In this document: positions 16,035-23,447 of the stretch, piece after piece
How positions within the stretch are numbered: position 1 is the first letter of the stretch
Layout of the letters: every line of letters begins with the position of its first letter
Assembly (NCBI RefSeq): GCF_001468465.1
Contig: NZ_LNSA01000040.1
Location: forward strand, 1-38,253
Direction: 5' to 3'
DNA length: 38,253 bases
Origin: Sphingopyxis sp. H115
Lineage (GTDB): Bacteria; Pseudomonadota; Alphaproteobacteria; Sphingomonadales; Sphingomonadaceae
Position numbers and translations under genes: made by a program
The notes under the pieces: generated by a model
The model's database searches: none
What the model was told of the DNA's origin: nothing
Seen by the model: only the letters and a program-made list of their open reading frames with translations

Positions 16035-16999
16035 GCGTCGCGCTCCTGTGCGATGATGGGCGAGGTGTAGTCGGGATCGTGCGCGAAGGGCAGGGCGCCG
16101 CGGTCGCGGAGCGCCGCGAGCACGCTGCCAAAGTCCGTCCGCGCGCGCCATCCGAGGCGGCGTTCGGCGCGTGACGGGTCGTAGACGCGGTCGATGATGT
16201 TGGGGAGGACCCAGCCTTTAGCGGCATAAAGTTCGGCGGCGTCGGGGTAATGGCGCGCGATCACCGCGCGCGCGTCGCGGGCGAGTTCTTCGGCGTCCTC
16301 GCGCGCGAAGGGCGGCGGGGCCGACAGGATGAAGGTGTCACATCCGATCGCCGGTGCGGCTTCGAGCGCCGCGAGATGCGCCGCCGCGGCATCCTCGACC
16401 GTCAGGCGGCGATTGAGCAGTTCGTTGGCCTTGATATTCTCCCCGCTCGGCACCGCATGCGTGTCGTCATCCTCGGGAAAGAAGCGGCCGGTGCGCAGGA
16501 TCAGCGCGGCGATGCCATGCTCGCGGTGAACCAGCCGGCACGCCTGTTCGGCGGCGAGCTTGGTGATGCCATAGATGTTGCGCGGTTCGATCGGGCCGAA
16601 ATCCTCGTCCATCCACCACGCACCATGCGTGCCCGCGCCTTTGCGCACATCGGCGCGCACCATCAGCGAGGTGGTCGAGGTGAAGAGGAAGCGGTCGTTG
16701 CCCGCCGCGATCGCCGCTTCGAGCAGGTTCAGCGTGCCCGTCACATTGACGTCGACGAAGGCCTGGCGCGGATAACGGGCGATGTCGGGCTTGTGCAGCG
16801 CGCCGGCGTGGACGATCGCCTCGATCCCATATTCGCCCATCGTCCGGTCGATGAGCGCGCGGTCGGCGACGCTCCCGATCACGCGTGTATGGATGCCGGG
16901 CACGACATCGAGCCCGGTGACCTCATGCCCGTTTTCGGTGAGCAGGGGCGCGAGATAGCGTCCGAGCCAGCCCGATGATCCAGTCAGCAGTACGCGCAT
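16022..16999 (-). CDS. NAD-dependent epimerase/dehydratase (extended SDR)
   Basis: The product has 325 residues. The N-terminal Rossmann motif GSSGWLGRYLA (about 7-17) is of the GxxGxxG type. The catalytic Tyr-x3-Lys is in the segment NIYGITKLAAEQ near residue 143, preceded by a Ser/Thr-rich strand FTSTTSLM. The C-terminal part with RLTVEDAAAAHLAALE fits nucleotide-sugar epimerases and related enzymes. No sugar-pathway genes are nearby, so the substrate is unknown. A GGAGAGG site precedes the ATG. It overlaps the downstream GST gene, perhaps indicating joint action on a small electrophilic compound, but that is speculation. Confidence 0.9.
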   Translation of the reverse strand: MRVLLTGSSGWLGRYLAPLLTENGHEVTGLDVVPGIHTRVIGSVADRALIDRTMGEYGIEAIVHAGALHKPDIARYPRQAFVDVNVTGTLNLLEAAIAAGNDRFLFTSTTSLMVRADVRKGAGTHGAWWMDEDFGPIEPRNIYGITKLAAEQACRLVHREHGIAALILRTGRFFPEDDDTHAVPSGENIKANELLNRRLTVEDAAAAHLAALEAAPAIGCDTFILSAPPPFAREDAEELARDARAVIARHYPDAAELYAAKGWVLPNIIDRVYDPSRAERRLGWRARTDFGSVLAALRDRGALPFAHDPDYTSPIIAQERDACMC

Positions 17000-17044
17000 A
17001 CTCGCCTCTCCTTTCGCTCGCGCGCCCGATACACGGGCCGGCGA

Positions 17045-18328
17045 TCAGGGTGCAAGCGTTGCGCGCGCTGCCGGGGCAGCGCGGTGCGCCGTTTGCGGTG
17101 CCGGAGGAAGTTCGCTGAGATCGAGCCAGCGCGCATCGGTGCGCTTGTGATAGCTGTCGATCGCCGCGAAGGGGATGCGAAAGGGAAAACCCCAATCGCT
17201 GTTCCACAGCGCGACGACGCCCGTGCGCGTCGCGGGTTCGAAGATCATCGTTGCGCGATATCCCGCGACCGCGCCCGAATGGCCGGCGAGCCTGTGGCCC
17301 GCATAGGTGAAATTGCGCCAGCCGAGGGCATAGGACGCGTCATCGGTCGCCTGCCGCAGCGCACCGCCGTAAAGGCGCGCGGTGCCGACGCGCGGCCGGT
17401 GCGCCAGTTCGAGTACCGGGCCGGACAGCACATCGGGGCGAACGCCCATCATCGCGCGCATCCAGGTCGCGAAATCGACGATATCGCTTTCGACGCCCGC
17501 GGCGGCGGGAACGCGCCAATAGGCCTCCTTGACCGGGCGGACATGCGCGCCGCGGTGCGGTTTCGCCCAGTCTTTCGCGCCCGTCAGCCGGTCCATCCCA
17601 TAGCCCGCGCTGACCATGCCGAGGGGAAGAAAAAACCGGTCCTCGACGGTTTCGGCGAACGGCCTTTCCGCCGCCTCGCCCAATATTTCGTTCGCCGCGT
17701 CGAAGGCGATATTCTGATAGGTATGGCACGTGCCGGGGTCGCATTGCAGCGGCGCGAGCGCGAGGCTGGCGCGCAGCAGTTCGGGGCTCTGCCCGTCCTC
17801 CAGCTTTTCGTCATAGGCGTTTTTGGTGAGGCCGGTGCGCTGTGCGAGCAGATCTTCGAGCGTAACCCGCGCTTCGCCGCCGCCGGGCAGGCGCAGCGTC
17901 GTGCGCGAGCGGGAAAGTGGCTGGGCGAGATCGACGCGGCCCTCGCGCGCCAGCGTCGCCGCGAGTACGCCCGTCGCGGTCTTGGAAACCGACGCCCAGC
18001 GAAACAAAGTGCGGGGCGTGACCGGCGCCCCGGTGGAAGCATCGGCGACGCCATAGGTGCGCACGAAGCGCAATTCGCCGTCTTCGACCACCGCGACGGC
18101 CAGCCCTGCCATTTCGGGCCGTTGCGAAAGGTCGGACAATTGCCGGTCGAGCCGTCGATAGTCGATCCGCCCGCGCCATTCGGCGGGGGTGTCGGGCAGG
18201 TCTTCCGCCGCCTTGACGGGAATCGGAACGTTGGCAAGCGTGTGGCTGCCGCCCATCAATTGAACGCCGAACCAGCCCGTCAGCGCCAGGGCGACGACGG
18301 CGATCAGGATGACAAAAACGCGCTTCAT
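17045..18328 (-). CDS. Serine hydrolase, class C beta-lactamase/DD-peptidase fold
   Basis: The product is 427 residues with an N-terminal hydrophobic anchor or signal (about 4-26). Catalytic motifs of the beta-lactamase family VIII/LACTB type are present: SVSK at 113-116 (nucleophile Ser113), YQN at 204-206 and HSG at 350-352 in place of the KTG box. It therefore probably acts in the periplasm as an esterase, peptidase or carboxypeptidase; beta-lactam hydrolysis cannot be inferred. The C-terminus is Pro/Ala-rich. A GAGG site precedes the ATG, and a CATAAT hexamer at 18358-18353 is a possible -10 element. It is flanked by single genes with no clear operon. Confidence 0.9.
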   Translation of the reverse strand: MKRVFVILIAVVALALTGWFGVQLMGGSHTLANVPIPVKAAEDLPDTPAEWRGRIDYRRLDRQLSDLSQRPEMAGLAVAVVEDGELRFVRTYGVADASTGAPVTPRTLFRWASVSKTATGVLAATLAREGRVDLAQPLSRSRTTLRLPGGGEARVTLEDLLAQRTGLTKNAYDEKLEDGQSPELLRASLALAPLQCDPGTCHTYQNIAFDAANEILGEAAERPFAETVEDRFFLPLGMVSAGYGMDRLTGAKDWAKPHRGAHVRPVKEAYWRVPAAAGVESDIVDFATWMRAMMGVRPDVLSGPVLELAHRPRVGTARLYGGALRQATDDASYALGWRNFTYAGHRLAGHSGAVAGYRATMIFEPATRTGVVALWNSDWGFPFRIPFAAIDSYHKRTDARWLDLSELPPAPQTAHRAAPAARATLAP

Positions 18329-18406
18329 GACCTCGTGACGGGGTTGCGACCTATTATGACGATGTCGTCTTAGCCGCGACTTGCCCGGCCGTCACCCCGG
18401 GAATGG

Positions 18407-18856
18407 TCAGGGCGCGAGATCGCGCCAGGCCCTTAGCGTCCCGACGCCATAGGCGGTGCCATAGGCAAGGACGATCAGCGACGACCAGATCGCGAAAGCG
18501 TCGCTATGTTGCGGCCGCCACAGGTGGAGCGGGATGAAGAGGGTCGCGCGGAGCAGGTAGATGGCAGTGATCACGACCAGCCCCGTTCGCAGCAAGGGCA
18601 GGCGCGGAAGCACGCCGGCGCCCGAAAAGGCATAAGCCCCCCACAGGAGCAGGACGGATGTAATGACCAGCGTGATCAGCGTCGGCCTGAGGTCGCCGCG
18701 CGCCGCGGCGCGCGCCATGCCTTCGCCGGCCCCGAAGAACCGATACCAGTCGGGCCCGCCGAAGATGCAGGCGATGTGGAGCAGGGCGGCCAACACCGAG
18801 AGGCACCCGCCGACGATCAGCCAACTGCTCCCGGGATTGGCCGCGACGTCAGGCAA
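18407..18856 (-). CDS. Four-helix membrane protein of unknown function
   Basis: The product is 149 residues with four predicted membrane helices (about 11-33, 58-80, 87-108 and 120-140). The first helix contains AALLHIACIFGGPDWYRFFGAGE, a stretch with His, Trp and Tyr that is probably the functional surface. The start is a TTG at 18856 that lies within the end of scoB (8-base overlap); no upstream ATG is available and the first in-frame ATG would remove helix one. It is the last gene of the scoA-scoB unit. Function is unknown. Confidence 0.75.
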   Translation of the reverse strand: MPDVAANPGSSWLIVGGCLSVLAALLHIACIFGGPDWYRFFGAGEGMARAAARGDLRPTLITLVITSVLLLWGAYAFSGAGVLPRLPLLRTGLVVITAIYLLRATLFIPLHLWRPQHSDAFAIWSSLIVLAYGTAYGVGTLRAWRDLAP

Positions 18857-19484
18857 TATAATGCGCCGTGGTCTTTTCGGCGACTTCCTCGGCCGTCACG
18901 CCGGGTGCCAGTTCGATCAGCCGGAACGGGCTGTCATGATCGTCGCGCTTGAACACCGCGAGGTCGGTGATGATCATGTCGACGACATTCTTGCCCGTGA
19001 GCGGCAGCGTGCACGCGGGGATGAATTTGGGGCTGCCGTCCTTGGCATTATGTTCCATCACGACGATGATCTTCTTGACCCCGGCGACAAGGTCCATCGC
19101 GCCGCCCATGCCCTTGATCATCTTGCCGGGAATCATCCAGTTCGCGATGTCGCCATTTTCGGCGATCTCCATCGCGCCCAATACGGTCAGGTCGATATGC
19201 CCGCCGCGGATCATCGCGAAACTGTCAGCCGAGCTGAAATAGGCCGATTGCGGCAGTTCGCTGATCGTCTGCTTGCCCGCGTTGATCAGGTCGGCATCCT
19301 CCTCGCCCTCATAGGGGAAGGGGCCGATGCCGAGCATGCCGTTTTCGGACTGGAGCGTGACCGTCATCCCCGCAGGGATATGGTTCGCCACCAGCGTCGG
19401 GATGCCGATGCCGAGGTTGACATAATAGCCATCCTGCAGCTCCTTCGCGGCGCGCGCCGCCATGTCGTCGCGGGTCCAGCTCAC
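18849..19484 (-). CDS. scoB: 3-oxoacid CoA-transferase subunit B
   Basis: This is the beta subunit of succinyl-CoA:3-ketoacid CoA-transferase, which moves CoA from succinyl-CoA to acetoacetate in ketone-body or PHB-derived carbon use. The product is 211 residues, standard for SCOT-B. The catalytic Glu47 is in the family motif SENGMLG. LGIGIPTLVANHIP (about 24-37) and GGHIDLTVLGAMEI are also typical. The start is a GTG at 19484 with AGGAG eight bases upstream; the nearby ATG is out of frame and stops after two codons. The partner subunit scoA is encoded 2 kb upstream on the same strand, with four other genes between, which is unusual. Confidence 0.95.
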   Translation of the reverse strand: MSWTRDDMAARAAKELQDGYYVNLGIGIPTLVANHIPAGMTVTLQSENGMLGIGPFPYEGEEDADLINAGKQTISELPQSAYFSSADSFAMIRGGHIDLTVLGAMEIAENGDIANWMIPGKMIKGMGGAMDLVAGVKKIIVVMEHNAKDGSPKFIPACTLPLTGKNVVDMIITDLAVFKRDDHDSPFRLIELAPGVTAEEVAEKTTAHYIA

Positions 19485-19499
19485 TCCATTATCTCCTCG

Positions 19500-19766
19500 T
19501 CAAAATTCGGTGGCGATCGCTTCGCCGGCGGGTAGGGTTTCGCTCGCCGCCGCCGCGGCGATCGCAATGGCATGGACAGGGTCGGCCGGATTCATTCCGT
19601 CGCCCACCATCCATTGCTGCAGATTTTCATGCGCCGCGATCAGCGCCATCGCCGCTTCCTGATAGCGCGCCAGCGCCTCCATGTCGGTCAGGGGCGGCAT
19701 CAGCCCTGCGGGCGAGGCGGCGAAACATCGCGTCCGGCACTTTTCCAGGCATTCCTGAACCGTCAT
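19500..19766 (-). CDS. Small Cys-x3-Cys-x3-Cys protein of unknown function
   Basis: The product is 88 residues starting MTVQECLEKCRTRC. Cysteines at 6, 10 and 14 are four residues apart and would line one face of a helix, a possible metal-binding or disulfide element. The rest is Ala-rich and helical with no membrane segment. Its ATG overlaps the stop of the upstream membrane-protein gene (ATGA), and its stop is 15 bases before the scoB start. Codon use resembles its neighbours. I recognise no family. Confidence 0.65.
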   Translation of the reverse strand: MTVQECLEKCRTRCFAASPAGLMPPLTDMEALARYQEAAMALIAAHENLQQWMVGDGMNPADPVHAIAIAAAAASETLPAGEAIATEF

Positions 19767-20323
19767 ACACCCCCTCCTCGAACAATCAGCCAGATCAGAA
19801 AAGCGCCAACCAAGCCCACGACAGGCTTGATGCGCGCGCCCAACAGATAGGGTCGCTCGGCGCATGTCTGCACATAGGCATAGCGCGCGGCGAATACAGC
19901 GTCATCGGCCCTCGCTGCGACCGTCTTCAAATCCTCGACGCCGGTGTCATTTCGATAGTGAAAGAGGACCGAGCGCAGGTCGCGCGCGTGCGACAGGCGA
20001 CGCTCCGCCGACCAGAGATCGACGAAGATGAGAATCGCGTAGACGGCGAAAAATCCGATGAGGCCAGCGCGCGCGGGATCGACGTCCGCGGGCCGCACCT
20101 GCGCGACGATCAGCGCCACCGCAGCGGGCAGCAACAGCGCGACGAACACACCCTCGACGCGGCGCAGTTCGGTCGAATAATGCGTGACGAGACTATTCAA
20201 CTGGTCGATCGCCGTCCCGATCTCCATGTCCGCAAAGGCTGCCGACAGGCTGCTGGCCGCGTTCGGGATCGTCTGCACGCGCTCCATCAATTCACGGTCC
20301 GGGGTGTTCGCCTCCGTGCTCAC
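19763..20323 (-). CDS. Membrane protein of unknown function in the scoA-scoB unit
   Basis: The product is 186 residues if started at the GTG (20323-20321) that overlaps the stop of the upstream phosphatase gene (GTGA). An ATG 19 codons later is an alternative. Residues 1-60 are soluble and helical. Two adjacent hydrophobic helices follow (about 66-85 and 93-112). A cytoplasmic or periplasmic Arg/Asp-rich helical segment of about 50 residues comes next, and a last helix lies near the C-terminus (GLVGAFLIWLIV). It somewhat resembles small three-helix proteins with a soluble loop. I cannot assign a family. Confidence 0.7.
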   Translation of the reverse strand: MSTEANTPDRELMERVQTIPNAASSLSAAFADMEIGTAIDQLNSLVTHYSTELRRVEGVFVALLLPAAVALIVAQVRPADVDPARAGLIGFFAVYAILIFVDLWSAERRLSHARDLRSVLFHYRNDTGVEDLKTVAARADDAVFAARYAYVQTCAERPYLLGARIKPVVGLVGAFLIWLIVRGGGV

Positions 20324-21225
20324 TCGGGTGTCCAGTTGCTCGCAGCAGGGAAAACATCGTCCCAACCCAGCTTTTCCCACGGACCATAAACGGGGTTGGG
20401 GAAAAGGAACCAGCCCTGGTCCCACAATGCGTTTGCGGCGGCGCTCGTCGCGAGCGCCATGCGCTGCGCGGCGGGCAGGTCCTTGACGTTGAACTGCTGG
20501 CTGAAATCGCCGAGTTGGTCGCCTGCCATCAGGATCACGCAATATTTCGATGCGATGGTGGCGCGGCGCCCGTCCTTGCTCGATCCGGTTGCGTCGTCGC
20601 CCATCAGGAACAATGTCTCGCCATGCTTGAATTCGCCCAGCCCCGCGGCGCGCAGCGTGTCCTCGCTGCCCTTGGCATTGGCGGCGCTGCGGTTGGTGTT
20701 GGCAATGACCGTGATGCCCGCGGCGCGCAGTCTGGCCAGCATGTCGGCGGTACCGGGCATCGCCACCGCCTTGCCCGCACCGGTCTGTTCCCACTGGTCC
20801 CAGATTTTGGGATCATAGGACGATCCCTGTTCGGCAAAATAGCGCATGGGGCCGAGGTTCCAGATCAGCGTCTCGTCGGCGTCGAACACCGCGGCGAAGG
20901 GCTTGTTTCCGCAGGGTTCGAACAGCGGGGCGCTCATCGACGCGCTGGGCGCGAGGACGACGCTGTCCTTGGGTCGCTCCCTGATCCGCCGCAGAGCATA
21001 GTCGGCGATCCGCGCATTGGTCGCGCGCACGGCAATAGCGGCTTCCGCCGATCCGTAGAGATATTGCAGCGCGACGGGCGGCTTGGCGGCTTCGGCCGAC
21101 ATCGGGGCCGTCGGCGGAGCCGGGGCCGTCGCCACCTCTGCCGGCGCGCTGGCACAGCCCGCCAAGAGCAGTGCGGTAAGGACCATAGCTGCTCCTGAGC
21201 CTGTTTCAGCGCGCATCCGCCGCAT
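20320..21225 (-). CDS. Lipoprotein HAD-family acid phosphatase, class B / e(P4)-like
   Basis: The product is 301 residues with a lipobox LLLAGC (Cys24), so it is an exported lipoprotein. The HAD core starts with the nucleophile motif FDADETL (Asp115, Asp117). NTNRSAAN supplies motif II Thr/Asn, and KDGRRATIASKY and LMAGDQLGDFS supply the Lys and acidic motifs III/IV. This matches bacterial acid phosphatases and 5'-nucleotidase e(P4), which remove phosphate from nucleotides outside the cytoplasm. The ATG at 21225 overlaps the stop of the DUF5076 gene (TGATG). The stop overlaps the next GTG. It lies between scoA and scoB without an obvious metabolic link. Confidence 0.9.
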   Translation of the reverse strand: MRRMRAETGSGAAMVLTALLLAGCASAPAEVATAPAPPTAPMSAEAAKPPVALQYLYGSAEAAIAVRATNARIADYALRRIRERPKDSVVLAPSASMSAPLFEPCGNKPFAAVFDADETLIWNLGPMRYFAEQGSSYDPKIWDQWEQTGAGKAVAMPGTADMLARLRAAGITVIANTNRSAANAKGSEDTLRAAGLGEFKHGETLFLMGDDATGSSKDGRRATIASKYCVILMAGDQLGDFSQQFNVKDLPAAQRMALATSAAANALWDQGWFLFPNPVYGPWEKLGWDDVFPAASNWTPE

Positions 21226-21539
21226 CAATTCAAACTTCCGTGTTGGACCGTTTCTATTTTCGTGAACTGGTCGCGAAGCTCGTCGGAAACGCCATTCACG
21301 ATTGCCTGCAGAGCTTCTCCCTCGTCAAGCGACCAAGTTCCTGCATAGGCTACCGCAGCGTGCCGGATTGTGTCCGCCATCAGGCACCCGAACATATATG
21401 GATCCTCAAGGCCGTTGGCTGCGATCCACACGCTACTTCCAGCGCCATTCGTGATCCAAATTCGCGCGATCTCGACCGATTCTTCGGTCAGGACATCCCC
21501 GGGTTCCAACTTGATTTCATCGGGACCTTTGCTGGTCAT
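21225..21539 (-). CDS. DUF5076-like protein
   Basis: The product is 104 residues with no signal or membrane segment. The pattern VEIARIWITNG, then DPYMFGCLMADTIRHAAVAYA, resembles DUF5076, a small uncharacterised family seen in Alphaproteobacteria. Its ATG overlaps the scoA stop (ATGA), so it is probably translated together with the CoA-transferase subunit. Its base composition is visibly lower in GC than its neighbours (31 of 60 bases are G or C in 21241-21300), which could mean later acquisition. Function is unknown. Confidence 0.75.
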   Translation of the reverse strand: MTSKGPDEIKLEPGDVLTEESVEIARIWITNGAGSSVWIAANGLEDPYMFGCLMADTIRHAAVAYAGTWSLDEGEALQAIVNGVSDELRDQFTKIETVQHGSLN

Positions 21540-22249
21540 GAGATGCTCTCGCGCGGGCGCGTCGTGCGGAACTCGATCTTCTTGTCGTACGGCGCCCCGA
21601 CGATCATGCGCTTCACATAGATGCCGGGCAGGTGGATGCAGTCGGGATCGAGGCTGCCGGTGGGGACGATTTCCTCGACCTCGGCGACGCAGATCTTCGC
21701 TGCGGTCGCCATCGGCTGATTGAAGTTGCGCGCGGTTTTGCGGAAGATGAGGTTGCCGCTCTCGTCGGCCTTCCACCCCTTGATGATCGCGAGATCGGCA
21801 AAGATGCCGCGTTCGAGGATATAATCCTGTCCGTCGAAATTCTTCACTTCCTTGCCTTCGGCGACGAGCGTGCCGACGCCGGTCTTGGTGTAGAAGCCGG
21901 GGATGCCCGCGCCGCCCGCGCGGCAACGCTCGGCGAGCGTGCCTTGGGGGCAGAATTCGACCTCGAGCTCGCCCGCCAGATATTGCCGCTCGAACTCCTT
22001 GTTCTCGCCGACGTAAGACGAGATCATTTTTTTGACCTGCTTGGTGCGGAGCAGCTTGCCGAGGCCCTCGCCGTCGATCCCGGCGTTGTTGCTGGCGATG
22101 GTGAGGTCTTTCGTTCCCGCGTCGCGGATCGCGTCGATCAGCCGTTCGGGGATGCCGCACAGGCCGAAACCGCCCGCGCAAATCTGCATGCCGTCAAAGA
22201 GGAGGCCGTCGAGCGCGGCTGCTGCGTCGGGATATTGCTTGTTTGCCAT
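21536..22249 (-). CDS. scoA: 3-oxoacid CoA-transferase subunit A
   Basis: This is the alpha subunit of succinyl-CoA:3-ketoacid CoA-transferase. The product is 237 residues, standard for SCOT-A. The CoA-binding segment GGFGLCGIPERLI (about 26-38), the SNNAGIDGEGLGKLL block and GAGIPGFYTKTGVGT are family hallmarks. The ATG at 22249 is preferred because AAGGAGG lies just before it; an upstream in-frame start lacks a site. It heads a seven-gene minus-strand unit ending at 18407 and is divergent from a LysR regulator. Two symmetric sites lie in the 91-base intergenic region and at the regulator's start. Identity is very secure. Confidence 0.96.
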   Translation of the reverse strand: MANKQYPDAAAALDGLLFDGMQICAGGFGLCGIPERLIDAIRDAGTKDLTIASNNAGIDGEGLGKLLRTKQVKKMISSYVGENKEFERQYLAGELEVEFCPQGTLAERCRAGGAGIPGFYTKTGVGTLVAEGKEVKNFDGQDYILERGIFADLAIIKGWKADESGNLIFRKTARNFNQPMATAAKICVAEVEEIVPTGSLDPDCIHLPGIYVKRMIVGAPYDKKIEFRTTRPRESIS

Positions 22250-22293
22250 GAAGGGGCCTCCTTGCCGGGATGTCGGGCACGACATTGGCGCAT

Positions 22294-22305
22294 TTGATCC
22301 ATCAA
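22294..22305. promoter_or_regulatory. Symmetric operator candidate upstream of scoA
   Basis: TTGAT-CC-ATCAA is a perfect inverted repeat 45-56 bases upstream of the scoA start. Its centre is 41.5 bases (about four helical turns) from the centre of the LysR-type palindrome at 22334-22348, so both would face the same side of the DNA. A role as activation site for scoA is inferred. Confidence 0.5.
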
Positions 22306-22328
22306 TTCTAATTGTTCGATTTTTGGAT

Positions 22329-22334
22329 TATACA
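22329..22334 (+). promoter_or_regulatory. Candidate -10 element of the LysR gene
   Basis: TATACA ends six bases before the ATG at 22341, and there is no Shine-Dalgarno sequence, so the transcript is probably leaderless. A weak TTCTAA lies 17 bases upstream. The hexamer abuts the palindrome at 22334-22348, so bound regulator should block RNA polymerase. Confidence 0.5.
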
Positions 22335-22348
22335 TAGACAATGTCTAT
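22334..22348. promoter_or_regulatory. LysR-type box spanning the LysR start codon
   Basis: ATAGACAATGTCTAT is a perfect 7-1-7 palindrome centred on 22341, the first base of the LysR gene. It contains T-N11-A (22335 and 22347), the consensus of LysR-family recognition sites. Its position over the start and next to the -10 element fits negative autoregulation. The symmetry is seen; binding is inferred. Confidence 0.7.
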
Positions 22349-23234
22349 CAATCGCGTCGCGCTCTATCATCTCGAAACGCTGCTCTGGATCGACCGGCTC
22401 GGCACCTTTTCCGCTGCGGCCGAGCGGCTCAACACGACGCAGCCGACGGTCTCGGCCCGGATGCGCGAACTCGAACAAAGGCTCGGAACCCCGCTCTTCC
22501 GCCGCGAAGGCCGCGCGATGGCGCTGACTGCGGCGGGTCGCAAGCTGGTGCGCGACTGCGACCCCTTGCTCCGCGACATGCAATATGCGCTGCTCGGCAG
22601 CGGCGGCTATGGCGAGGCGAGCGGGGTCGTACGGATCGGCGCGGGCGAGATCGCGGCGGCGAGCTGCCTTCCGGCCTTCGTGGCGGGATTGAAGGCCGAC
22701 ATGCCGCATGTCGGGCTCGAGATCGAAATCGACCTCACCGCGAACCTGATCCAGCAGCTGCTCACCGGGCGCACCGACATGGCGTTCGCCGCCGGGCCGA
22801 TCGCGCACCCCGCGCTCAAGACCAGCCCGATCGGCGAGGTCGAGCTGGTGTGGCTTGCGAGCCCCGCGGTCGCGTCGGCTTTCGCGAGCGGCGCGGCGGC
22901 GCTGCCGGTCTGGTCGCTTGCCAGCCATTCGCCGATCCACGGCCGGATGCGCGAGGCGATCGCGGCGTCGCGCATCGCGCAAAAATCGCTTAACCTCTGC
23001 AACAACGCGCGGACGATGATCGACATCGCCAAGGCGGGCGGCGGCATCGGCATTTTTCCGCAGCCGATGGTGCGCGGCGAGGTCGCGCGTGGGACGCTGG
23101 TTCAAATCGCCGCGATGCCCGCGCTCGCCCCGGTAGAGTTCCACGTCGCGATGCGCGTCGCCGACACCGAGCCGGTGTTGACCCAGATTTTCGAGCGCGC
23201 GGCGAGACTCGATCTCGCCGAGGCGGCTGTGTGA
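22341..23234 (+). CDS. LysR-family transcriptional regulator (probable regulator of scoA-scoB)
   Basis: The product is 297 residues. The N-terminal HTH (about 8-65) contains the typical LTTR segment GTFSAAAERLNTTQPTVSARMRELEQRLGTPLF. The effector-binding domain (about 92-290) has two alpha/beta lobes. It is divergent from scoA with 91 bases between the starts, the classic arrangement for a LysR regulator and its target. A perfect T-N11-A palindrome covers its own start codon, and a second symmetric site lies nearer scoA. No ribosome binding site precedes the ATG and a -10-like box ends six bases before it, so translation is probably leaderless. The effector is unknown; a ketoacid or CoA-pathway metabolite is plausible. 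Confidence 0.94.
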   Translation: MSINRVALYHLETLLWIDRLGTFSAAAERLNTTQPTVSARMRELEQRLGTPLFRREGRAMALTAAGRKLVRDCDPLLRDMQYALLGSGGYGEASGVVRIGAGEIAAASCLPAFVAGLKADMPHVGLEIEIDLTANLIQQLLTGRTDMAFAAGPIAHPALKTSPIGEVELVWLASPAVASAFASGAAALPVWSLASHSPIHGRMREAIAASRIAQKSLNLCNNARTMIDIAKAGGGIGIFPQPMVRGEVARGTLVQIAAMPALAPVEFHVAMRVADTEPVLTQIFERAARLDLAEAAV

Positions 23235-23447
23235 GCCGCGCGGCTAGCGGCCGGTTGTTTGCCATTCGTGCCGATCGGGATCAAATGTCCGGGACCGACC
23301 GATACCGATAGAGATGTAAACCCACTGCCCCATAGCGGGCATGCGTTGTCGCGATTTCCATCGCGCGATGCCCTCGTCATTTGTTGCGGCTTGCCAGCCG
23401 CAGCGATCGCCGCCAGATTGGTTTTGAAAAGAAACTCAAGGAGCGGA

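Noticed and set aside
22344..22400. Possible mobile-element end near the LysR start
   Set aside because: The palindrome at 22334-22348 is better explained as a LysR-type operator; there is no direct repeat or transposase.
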